A stretch of DNA of 5,126 bases from assembly GCA_022712335.1 (NCBI GenBank), contig JALAGR010000149.1:1-5126 (forward strand), read 5' to 3'. Position numbers and translations under genes: made by a program. Below, piece by piece: positions 1 through 5,126 of this stretch; the first letter of the stretch is position 1, and the number at the start of each line of letters is the position of its first letter. The notes below the pieces were generated by a model that was not told the origin of the DNA, made no database searches, and saw nothing but the letters and a program-made list of their open reading frames with translations. Source of the stretch: Pediococcus sp. Lineage in GTDB: Bacteria > Bacillota > Bacilli > Lactobacillales > Lactobacillaceae.

Positions 1-682
1 CTGGAGTAGGATTAGAATTATCCGCAACCGAACGAACTTGTGCATCGTTAATATGAATCACACGATCAGCCATTTGAGCAATTTCTGAATTATGGGTGAT
101 AATAATTACCGTTTTATGAAATTTACGACTAGCGTCATTCAATAACTGGAGAACTTGCTTCCCCGTTGTATAATCTAGCGCCCCTGTGGGTTCATCGCAC
201 AAAAGTAGCTTGGGATTTTTAGCAAGTGCACGCGCAATTGCTAGACGTTGTTGCTCCCCACCAGAAAGTTGTGATGGAAAATTATTCATTCGCTCCTGGA
301 GACCCACTTCTCGTAAAACTTCTTCAGGATTACGTCCGTCTTTAACCAACGAGGTAGCTAATTCAACGTTTTCCAGAGTCGATAGGTTTGGAATTAAATT
401 ATAAAATTGGAATACAAACCCCACATCATTTCGCCGATAATTGGTCAACTGACGATCATTAAATTTAGCGATATCTGTATTATCAATCATAATCTGACCA
501 CTAGTTGGACTATCCATTCCTCCTAGCATATTTAAAACCGTCGATTTACCGGCTCCACTAGGTCCTAAAATGACGGTCACTTTTCCCTCTTCAACTTCAA
601 AATTAACATCACGATTGGCGAAAATTTCTGTTTCACCCATTTGATATATTTTTGATTCATTTTTTACTTCTATGTAGGCCAT
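1..682 (-). CDS. ABC transporter ATP-binding protein, MacB/LolD type (C-terminus cut by window edge)
   Basis: This is the cytoplasmic ATPase subunit of an ABC transporter. 227 codons are visible from the ATG at 682, and the frame is still open at the left edge. Family members are usually about 230-250 residues, so only a short tail is missing. All nucleotide-binding motifs are intact: Walker A GPSGAGKS (residues 40-47), Q-loop glutamine in FVFQF (92), signature LSGGEQQR (139-146), Walker B LLLCDEP (159-165), D-loop GALD and switch histidine H197 in IITHNSE. The TGALD after Walker B and the STLENVELA segment resemble the MacB/LolD/SalX branch, which usually pairs with FtsX-like permeases and handles peptides, lipoproteins or antibiotics. 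The permease would be expected beyond the left edge, so the substrate cannot be told. A Shine-Dalgarno GGAGG 7 nt upstream supports the start. The gene has its own promoter and is separated from upp by a terminator. Confidence 0.93.
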   Translation of the reverse strand, partial: MAYIEVKNESKIYQMGETEIFANRDVNFEVEEGKVTVILGPSGAGKSTVLNMLGGMDSPTSGQIMIDNTDIAKFNDRQLTNYRRNDVGFVFQFYNLIPNLSTLENVELATSLVKDGRNPEEVLREVGLQERMNNFPSQLSGGEQQRLAIARALAKNPKLLLCDEPTGALDYTTGKQVLQLLNDASRKFHKTVIIITHNSEIAQMADRVIHINDAQVRSVADNSNPTP

Positions 683-689
683 GTAAACC

Positions 690-694
690 CCTCC
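690..694 (-). promoter_or_regulatory. Shine-Dalgarno site of the ABC ATPase gene
   Basis: The minus strand reads GGAGGGG followed by TTTAC and the ATG at 682. The GGAGG core lies 7 nt from the start codon, which is a strong site and fixes the start of the ABC ATPase gene. Confidence 0.8.
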
Positions 695-713
695 AACTTT
701 TACCATTGCTATT

Positions 714-743
714 ATGATAGAACTTAACGCTCTTTAATATCAA
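714..743 (-). promoter_or_regulatory. Predicted sigma-A promoter of the ABC ATPase gene
   Basis: On the minus strand there is a -35-like TTGATA (738-743, 5 of 6 match to TTGACA), an 18-nt spacer and a -10-like TATCAT (714-719, 5 of 6 match to TATAAT). The predicted transcript would start near position 707 and have a leader of about 25 nt before the ATG at 682. The promoter sits directly behind the upp terminator, where a new transcription unit would be expected to begin. An imperfect palindrome, CTAT-CATA-ATAG on the minus strand (709-720), covers the -10 box. It could be an operator, but it is short and AT-rich. This is a prediction from hexamer match and spacing only. Confidence 0.55.
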
Positions 744-752
744 TAGCGGAAT

Positions 753-780
753 AAAAAAAAGAAGGCTCGCGGCCTTCTTT
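753..780 (-). terminator. Intrinsic terminator at the end of the upp operon
   Basis: The hairpin is GAAGGC (772-777) and GCCTTC (761-766) around a 5-nt loop, CGCGA on the minus strand. It can be extended by three A-T pairs at its base. On the minus strand the stem runs straight into eight T residues (753-760). It begins only a few bases after the upp stop codon (788-790), so it should end transcription of the prfA-to-upp cluster. On the plus strand only three T residues follow the stem and no plus-strand gene ends here, so I read it as acting in the minus direction. Confidence 0.92.
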
Positions 781-787
781 CCAAAAA

Positions 788-1417
788 TTATTTTGTACCA
801 AACAAACGGTCACCAGCATCCCCTAAACCAGGAATGATATAACCATCTTCGTTAAGCTTTTCATCTAATGCAGCTGTGTAGATATCAATGTCTGGATGAG
901 CTTCTTGCAATGCTTTGACCCCTTCAGGAGCAGCTACTAAACTACAGAATCGAATATCTTTAGCACCACGCTTCTTCAATGCGTCAACAGCCATAATTGC
1001 AGAACCACCAGTAGCAAGCATTGGATCAACAACGAATACTTGACGTTCGCTGATATCACTTGGCAATTTCACGAAGTATTCCGTTGGCTTTAGTGTTTCT
1101 TCGTCACGATACATTCCGATATGACCGATACGAGCAACTGGCAATAACTCAGCCATTCCATCGACCATACCTAAACCAGCACGGAGAATTGGAACAATCG
1201 CAACCTTTTTACCTGAAATCTGTTTTTGAATTGATTTACCAATTGGTGTTTCAATTTCAACGTCCATTAGTGGCATATCTCTTGATACTTCGTAAGCCAT
1301 TAATGTCGAGATTTCATTGACGATTTCCCGAAATTCCTTTGTACTACAACGTTTATCTCTAATCAAAGTTAATTTATGTTGAATCAACGGATGATCGAGA
1401 ACTTCAAACTTACCCAT
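788..1417 (-). CDS. upp: Uracil phosphoribosyltransferase
   Basis: Pyrimidine salvage enzyme that makes UMP and pyrophosphate from uracil and PRPP in the cytoplasm. The product is 209 residues, the normal family length, beginning [16 protein letters not shown]. An in-frame extension reaches position 1450, but the ATG at 1417 is preferred because it matches the conserved family N-terminus and has AAAGGAG 11 nt upstream. Visible family motifs are PILRAGLGM (76-84), the PRPP-binding loop [12 protein letters not shown] (129-140) and the C-terminal uracil-binding segment [13 protein letters not shown] (192-204). All look intact. It is the last gene of the cluster, 69 nt behind glyA and directly followed by an intrinsic terminator. 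It may be transcribed both from the upstream operon and from a weak promoter in the gap. Confidence 0.97.
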   Translation of the reverse strand: MGKFEVLDHPLIQHKLTLIRDKRCSTKEFREIVNEISTLMAYEVSRDMPLMDVEIETPIGKSIQKQISGKKVAIVPILRAGLGMVDGMAELLPVARIGHIGMYRDEETLKPTEYFVKLPSDISERQVFVVDPMLATGGSAIMAVDALKKRGAKDIRFCSLVAAPEGVKALQEAHPDIDIYTAALDEKLNEDGYIIPGLGDAGDRLFGTK

Positions 1418-1428
1418 GACTAAACTCG

Positions 1429-1435
1429 CTCCTTT
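1429..1435 (-). promoter_or_regulatory. Shine-Dalgarno site deciding the upp start
   Basis: The minus strand reads AAAGGAG, 11 nt before the ATG at 1417. It lies inside the longer open frame that reaches 1450, and so argues against starts upstream of 1417. Confidence 0.75.
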
Positions 1436-1449
1436 CAAATTCCTTATCA

Positions 1450-1455
1450 ATTGTA
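1450..1455 (-). promoter_or_regulatory. Possible weak -10 box for upp in the glyA-upp gap
   Basis: The 69-nt gap between glyA and upp holds TACAAT on the minus strand (5 of 6 match to TATAAT), placed so that a transcript would begin about 25 nt before the upp ATG. At 16-18 nt spacing I see no convincing -35 hexamer; TAGTTT at 17 nt is a poor match. No extended -10 TG is present either. The gap is the longest inside the cluster, which is why an internal promoter is worth noting, but the evidence is thin. Confidence 0.3.
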
Positions 1456-1486
1456 GCTAAAAACACATGAAAAAACTAGGACTAAT

Positions 1487-2719
1487 TTAACCAATTGGGT
1501 GTTTTTCAGTTAGTTTAAATACATCTTTTTTAATTTCTTCTAATTCTGTTTCATTATCAGCGTTATCAATTGCACGAATTACAAGTTTAGCAACCTCTCG
1601 ACAATCTTCTTCTTTAAATCCACGTGATGTAATTGCTGGAGTCCCGATACGAATCCCAGAAGTCTTGAATGGACTTAATTTTTCGTCTGGAATCGCTTCT
1701 TTATTGGCAGTAATAAATACACTATCTAACAAGTTTTGAACTTCTTTACCATTTAATTTAGTTCCAGTTAAATCAACTGTCATCAAATGATTATCTGTTC
1801 CACCAGCCCCAACGTGCAATGCCGCATCATTTTCGAAAACTTCAGCCATTGCCTTAGCATTTTTTAAAACTTGTTCTTGGTACACTTTGAATTCTGGGTG
1901 TAATGCTTCGCCGAAAGCAACTGCTTTAGCAGCAATCACATGTTCTAACGGCCCACCTTGATTTTGTGGGAAAACCGCAAAATTAAGTTGCTTTGCATAC
2001 TTTTCTTGTGAAAGAATCATTCCTCCACGTGGACCACGCAAAGTTTTATGGGTTGTAGTAGTAACTACGTCGGCGATTCCAACTGGCGATGGATGAAGAC
2101 CAACTGCTACTAATCCAGCAATATGAGCCATGTCGACCATCAAGAAAGCATCAACTTCGTCCGCAATTTCACGGAATTTGTTCCAATCAATAAACCGACT
2201 GTACGCTGAAGCACCTGCAACGATAATTTGAGGACGCTCTTTTAAAGCAATTTCACGAATTTTATCATAATCTAGTTGTTCGGTTTGAGGGTCAACTCCA
2301 TAACTTACTGATTCGTAGAACGTACCACTAAAACTAACTTTTGCACCGTGTGTTAAATGTCCACCAGCATTAAGATCCATTCCCAAAATTTTATCCCCAG
2401 GTTTAATGAAGGCCGCATAAGCTGCTGCATTGGCTTGCGAACCTGAATGTGGTTGAACATTAACGTATTCTGCACCAAAAAGTTGCTTGGCGCGGTCGAT
2501 TGCTAGCTGCTCTACTTGATCAATAAATTCACATCCACCATAGTAACGTTTGCCAGGATAACCTTCAGCATATTTATTCGTCAATACGCTGCCCTGTGCT
2601 TTACGTACACCATCGGACACAATGTTTTCCGAAGCAATTAATTCAATATTATGTTGCTGACGTTCTTCTTCACGTTCGATTGCCGCCCATAATTCTGGAT
2701 CTTGTTCTGTATAATTCAT
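1487..2719 (-). CDS. glyA: Serine hydroxymethyltransferase
   Basis: PLP-dependent cytoplasmic enzyme that interconverts serine plus tetrahydrofolate with glycine plus 5,10-methylene-tetrahydrofolate, feeding one-carbon units to thymidylate, purine and methionine synthesis. The product is 410 residues, a usual length. The ATG at 2719 ([11 protein letters not shown]) is chosen over an open extension to 2746 because AGGAGG lies 9 nt upstream and this is where family homology begins. Visible hallmarks are ELIASEN (26-32), the [14 protein letters not shown] block (54-67), [10 protein letters not shown] (88-97), the PLP-contacting D196 and H199 in VDMAHIAGL, the PLP-binding lysine K225 in [14 protein letters not shown], and the substrate-carboxylate arginine R357 in SGIRIGTPA. 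All are intact. The upstream ywlC stop codon lies inside its Shine-Dalgarno region, so translation is probably coupled. I see no PurR box or riboswitch in front of it. Confidence 0.97.
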   Translation of the reverse strand: MNYTEQDPELWAAIEREEERQQHNIELIASENIVSDGVRKAQGSVLTNKYAEGYPGKRYYGGCEFIDQVEQLAIDRAKQLFGAEYVNVQPHSGSQANAAAYAAFIKPGDKILGMDLNAGGHLTHGAKVSFSGTFYESVSYGVDPQTEQLDYDKIREIALKERPQIIVAGASAYSRFIDWNKFREIADEVDAFLMVDMAHIAGLVAVGLHPSPVGIADVVTTTTHKTLRGPRGGMILSQEKYAKQLNFAVFPQNQGGPLEHVIAAKAVAFGEALHPEFKVYQEQVLKNAKAMAEVFENDAALHVGAGGTDNHLMTVDLTGTKLNGKEVQNLLDSVFITANKEAIPDEKLSPFKTSGIRIGTPAITSRGFKEEDCREVAKLVIRAIDNADNETELEEIKKDVFKLTEKHPIG

Positions 2720-2728
2720 TGACCAATT

Positions 2729-2735
2729 CCTCCTA
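2729..2735 (-). promoter_or_regulatory. glyA Shine-Dalgarno overlapping the ywlC stop codon
   Basis: The minus strand reads TAGGAGG, 9 nt before the glyA ATG. The TAG stop codon of ywlC (2733-2735) supplies the AG that begins AGGAGG. Ribosomes terminating on ywlC therefore sit on the glyA ribosome-binding site, a typical arrangement for translational coupling. Confidence 0.85.
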
Positions 2736-3755
2736 ATCGATATCACTAAAGTATGTGTTACCAGCAGATTTCTGCAGACGATTCATATATGCCTCGCCAA
2801 TACCTATTCTATCAAATTTTTGGGAAAAGATAACCTTTATCGATACATTTGCATCGAAAGTTCGTAATCCATCAAACAATTCGCGACTAGCAGTCTCGGA
2901 ATCCTTACCAAGGGATATAAACCGAACATTATCGAACGAACCTAATTTTTTGGATTCGAAAATATGGTCAGTCGCCATCACTCCGATCGTTTGATCAGTA
3001 TGTTGTTTAATCCATTCCACAACGTCATCCCATTCTTGATCCGCCACGATATAAACTTGGGCATTAGGGGCATAGTGCTTGTACTTCATTCCTGGCGCTT
3101 TAGGAACTTCATCTTTACCAACTTGGTGGTGATCTGTTTGAACTTCACCAACCACTGGTTCTAAATCTTTTTCTGTAATTGCTCCCGGACGTAAAATACT
3201 TGGAATTGCTCCTGACATATCTAAAACGGTCGATTCCACACCAATCTTAGTTTCACCGTCATCTAATACACCAGCAATTTTTCCGTCTAAATCATGCATC
3301 ACGTGCTCTGGCTTAGTCGGACTTGGCTTTCCGGAAGTATTCGCAGATGGACCAACTAATGGCACTCCTGCTTCACGAATCAAATCAATCGTCACTTGTG
3401 TAGCAGGATTACGAAAAGCGGCTGTTTCCAATCCACCGGTAACCACTGAATTTAAAGTACCTTTTTTAATTGGAAGAATAATAGTCAATGGTCCTGGCCA
3501 AAAATGGTCCATTAATTTTTTACTTTTAGCATCAATATCAGCAAATTTAGCAACTTCTGCTTGATCAGCAACGTGGACGATCAATGGATTATCCGAAGGA
3601 CGCCCCTTTGCAGCATAAACTTTCTTAACTGCTTCAGGGTTAGTTGCATCTGCTCCGAGTCCATAAACCGTTTCAGTTGGAAACGACACTAATTCACCAG
3701 CATTGATTGCTTTTGCTGCTAATTTTATTTCATCTGAACTAAATATTTTGCTCAT
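2733..3755 (-). CDS. ywlC: L-threonylcarbamoyladenylate synthase, two-domain Sua5 type
   Basis: Makes threonylcarbamoyl-AMP from threonine, bicarbonate and ATP. This is the first step of t6A modification at A37 of ANN-decoding tRNAs, and the product is used by the TsaB/TsaD/TsaE machinery encoded elsewhere. The 340-residue product has the YrdC/TsaC domain (about 1-205) with PTETVYGLG (26-34), KGRPSDNPL (50-58), FWPGPLT (85-91) and GPSANTSG (135-142). A linker with [11 protein letters not shown] (220-230) follows, close to the SPGMKYRHYAP form I know from the family. The C-terminal Sua5 domain ends in [16 protein letters not shown]. The full length separates it from single-domain TsaC. The ATG at 3755 is preferred to an in-frame GTG at 3764, because that GTG lies inside the ribosome-binding site. 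The gene follows prmC directly, in the same frame, with only the TAG stop codon interrupting the open reading frame. Confidence 0.95.
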   Translation of the reverse strand: MSKIFSSDEIKLAAKAINAGELVSFPTETVYGLGADATNPEAVKKVYAAKGRPSDNPLIVHVADQAEVAKFADIDAKSKKLMDHFWPGPLTIILPIKKGTLNSVVTGGLETAAFRNPATQVTIDLIREAGVPLVGPSANTSGKPSPTKPEHVMHDLDGKIAGVLDDGETKIGVESTVLDMSGAIPSILRPGAITEKDLEPVVGEVQTDHHQVGKDEVPKAPGMKYKHYAPNAQVYIVADQEWDDVVEWIKQHTDQTIGVMATDHIFESKKLGSFDNVRFISLGKDSETASRELFDGLRTFDANVSIKVIFSQKFDRIGIGEAYMNRLQKSAGNTYFSDID

Positions 3756-3759
3756 TTTT

Positions 3760-3767
3760 ATCACCTA
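3760..3767 (-). promoter_or_regulatory. ywlC Shine-Dalgarno fused to the prmC TAG stop
   Basis: The minus strand reads TAGGTGAT, then AAAA and the ywlC ATG. AGGTGAT can pair over 7 nt with the AUCACCU near the 3' end of bacterial 16S rRNA. The TAG (3765-3767) is the prmC stop codon, so stop codon and ribosome-binding site overlap as at the ywlC/glyA junction. This favours the ATG at 3755 as the ywlC start and suggests termination-reinitiation coupling. Confidence 0.75.
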
Positions 3768-4616
3768 TTTCTTTTTAACCCAAAGAATACGATCATGTTG
3801 GCTCAGGTCCTTAATCACCTCTGCATGATCGATATACGTCTTTTCCAAAAAATATTTTTTCAGGTCCGCACCCTGTTGATATCCAATTTCACAACCTAAT
3901 TCACCATGACTAGTTAAATATCGATCGAGTTGATCTGCAATTCTTTTATACCAGAATAATCCATGATCGTCAGCAAATAATGCTTGGTGTGGTTCAAAAT
4001 CAATCACAGACTGGTCCATTTCGTCTTTTTCACTGTCTGCAATATAAGGTGGATTACTGATAATTAAATCAAATTGCTCACTTTCCACCGGCTCAAAAAG
4101 TGAACCTAATTTGAAATCAATTATCGCTTCATGCTTTTGGGCATTCTGTTTGGCAACTTCTAGAGCCTCTTTAGAAATATCCACCGCTGTTACTTGCCAT
4201 TCAGGACGTTCGAGTTTAAGGGTAATTGCAATATCTCCACTACCCGTTCCAATATCTAAAACACGTAATTTCTGCTCGTTATTTGGCATTTTATCCAAGA
4301 TGGTTTCAATTAACTCTTCAGTTTCAACCCGCGGAATCAGTACTCGTTGATCCACATAAAATTCACGTCCAAAAAAAGAGGCCTGATTAGTAACATATTG
4401 AACTGGTTCGCCATTCCCTACTCGCTTTACATCCATCTGAAACTTTTTCCACTGTTCACTAAGAAGTCTTTCGCGGTAATGCATGATTAATTCCGTTCGC
4501 GACCAATTCATTGTATCCATCATGATTAGTTCCGGAGCGTTCTCATCACCGTGAATTCCTTGGATAAACAAAGAAGCCCATTTCAGGGCTTCAAAATAAG
4601 TCGGATTATTATTCAT
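3765..4616 (-). CDS. prmC: Release factor glutamine N5-methyltransferase PrmC (HemK)
   Basis: SAM-dependent enzyme that methylates the glutamine of the GGQ motif in RF1 and RF2, raising their peptide-release activity. The product is 283 residues, a normal length. The N-terminal helical substrate-binding domain (about 1-75) begins [19 protein letters not shown] (69-75) and the [10 protein letters not shown] block (91-100) lead into the Rossmann methyltransferase domain, with SAM motif [14 protein letters not shown] (119-131), the acidic loop AVDIS (144-148) and the catalytic NPPY (188-191), which holds the target glutamine. In the PRxETE block the usual proline is valine (V97), probably neutral. 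I chose the ATG at 4616 because family similarity begins there; upstream in-frame TTG and ATG codons (4652, 4649) would overlap prfA further. The start overlaps the prfA stop by 8 nt and has no clear Shine-Dalgarno, so translation probably depends on prfA. Its substrate RF1 is encoded next door. Confidence 0.95.
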   Translation of the reverse strand: MNNNPTYFEALKWASLFIQGIHGDENAPELIMMDTMNWSRTELIMHYRERLLSEQWKKFQMDVKRVGNGEPVQYVTNQASFFGREFYVDQRVLIPRVETEELIETILDKMPNNEQKLRVLDIGTGSGDIAITLKLERPEWQVTAVDISKEALEVAKQNAQKHEAIIDFKLGSLFEPVESEQFDLIISNPPYIADSEKDEMDQSVIDFEPHQALFADDHGLFWYKRIADQLDRYLTSHGELGCEIGYQQGADLKKYFLEKTYIDHAEVIKDLSQHDRILWVKKK

Positions 4617-5126
4617 TACGAAGTTGTTCAACTTTCTTAGCTTGATCATCAAGAATTAACGCATCAATAATATCATCTAATTCACCGTTCATAACGCGGT
4701 CCAATTTGTTCAAAGTAAGACCAATACGGTGATCAGTAACACGATTTTGAGGGAAGTTATATGTTCGAATTCGTTCAGAACGATCCCCCGTACCCACCGC
4801 ACTCTTACGTTCAGCATTGTATGCATCTTCTTCTTGAGTCTGGTAGTAATCATAAACACGCGCCTTCAAAATCCGCATTGCTTTTTCACGGTTTTGTTGT
4901 TGAGAACGTTCATCTTGCATCGCAACCACAATTCCAGTTGGTAAATGGGTCATTCGAACAGCAGAAGATGTCTTGTTAATATGCTGTCCACCAGCACCAG
5001 ATGAACGATATACATCTGTTCGAATGTCTTTTTGATCGATTTCAATATCGACATCTTCAGCTTCAGGCATTACCCCAACAGTTGATGTTGAAGTATGGAC
5101 ACGTCCCGCCGATTCAGTAACTGGAA
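4609..5126 (-). CDS. prfA: Peptide chain release factor 1, C-terminal part (cut by window edge)
   Basis: RF1 recognises UAA and UAG in the ribosomal A site and triggers hydrolysis of peptidyl-tRNA. The visible part is 171 residues plus a TAA stop; family proteins are about 360 residues, so roughly the N-terminal half lies beyond the right edge. The first visible residues are PVT, the P-x-T codon-reading tripeptide of RF1 (RF2 has SPF there), followed by [10 protein letters not shown]. This separates it from RF2. The catalytic GGQ is at visible residues 45-47 in [12 protein letters not shown], followed by the conserved DERSQQQN and the [18 protein letters not shown] segment (118-134). The internal ATG at 5070 (MPEAEDVD) is not the start, because the frame continues upstream with RF1 sequence. 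The GGQ glutamine is the PrmC target, and prmC overlaps this gene by 8 nt. Confidence 0.97.
   Translation of the reverse strand, partial: PVTESAGRVHTSTSTVGVMPEAEDVDIEIDQKDIRTDVYRSSGAGGQHINKTSSAVRMTHLPTGIVVAMQDERSQQQNREKAMRILKARVYDYYQTQEEDAYNAERKSAVGTGDRSERIRTYNFPQNRVTDHRIGLTLNKLDRVMNGELDDIIDALILDDQAKKVEQLRNE

Noticed and set aside
186..404. Plus-strand open frame inside the ABC ATPase gene
   Set aside because: It lies wholly opposite a gene with all ABC motifs, has no ribosome-binding site or recognisable domain, and is a shadow frame. The same applies to the plus-strand frames at 1060-1320, 2755-2994, 2964-3164, 4111-4350, 4729-4944 and 4761-4979.
1418..1450. Eleven-residue N-terminal extension of Upp ([11 protein letters not shown])
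   Set aside because: The extension covers the Shine-Dalgarno sequence of the ATG at 1417 and is not part of the conserved family N-terminus.
1465..1495. Possible attenuator or terminator hairpin just after glyA (minus strand AAATTAG...CTAGTTTTTT)
   Set aside because: The stem is short, AU-rich and contains a G-T pair, with a loop of only 2-4 nt. The T-run partly belongs to the stem itself. It is much weaker than the clear terminator after upp.
2720..2746. Nine-residue N-terminal extension of GlyA (MISIRRNWS)
   Set aside because: It includes the AGGAGG ribosome-binding site and runs into ywlC. The ATG at 2719 fits both family homology and spacing.
5068..5070. ATG at MPEAEDVD as the start of a short RF1-like protein of 153 residues (a stand-alone GGQ protein)
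   Set aside because: The frame continues upstream without a stop and encodes RF1-specific sequence, including the PVT codon-reading motif. It is a full-length RF1 cut by the window edge.
1..5126. Search for CRISPR arrays, tRNA or rRNA genes, insertion sequences, riboswitches and long repeats
   Set aside because: Almost every base is accounted for by conserved genes on one strand. The only gaps are 69 nt (glyA-upp) and about 105 nt (upp-ABC gene), and I see no such element in either.

Overview
The window is an almost fully coding, visibly AT-rich piece of a low-GC Gram-positive chromosome. All genes lie on the minus strand, so transcription runs from right to left. The protein sequences and the order prfA-prmC-ywlC(sua5/tsaC)-glyA-upp are typical of the Lactobacillaceae. 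This family assignment rests on remembered synteny and protein style, not on a search, and I cannot name the species.

Right to left, the layout is as follows. The C-terminal half of peptide chain release factor 1 (prfA) is cut by the right edge. It overlaps by 8 nt the gene for PrmC, the methyltransferase that modifies the GGQ glutamine of RF1 and RF2. PrmC is followed at once by a full two-domain Sua5-type L-threonylcarbamoyladenylate synthase, needed for tRNA t6A37. Next come serine hydroxymethyltransferase (glyA) and, after a 69-nt gap, uracil phosphoribosyltransferase (upp). A strong intrinsic terminator begins only a few bases after the upp stop codon and ends the cluster. Immediately behind it lies a good sigma-A-type promoter driving a separate gene, the ATPase subunit of a MacB/LolD-type ABC transporter, which is cut close to its C-terminus by the left edge.

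The cluster combines translation fidelity (RF1, its methylase, t6A synthesis) with one-carbon supply (GlyA) and pyrimidine salvage (Upp). The first four genes are tightly packed. prfA/prmC overlap, and at both the prmC/ywlC and ywlC/glyA junctions the TAG stop codon is built into the Shine-Dalgarno sequence of the next gene, so translational coupling is likely.

This is a conserved housekeeping region. I found no mobile element, CRISPR array, RNA gene or convincing undescribed system. The points most worth a second look are the UAG/Shine-Dalgarno junctions, above all prmC/ywlC where the two reading frames are continuous, and the ABC transporter gene in the position after upp where the ATP synthase operon is usually found in related bacteria.
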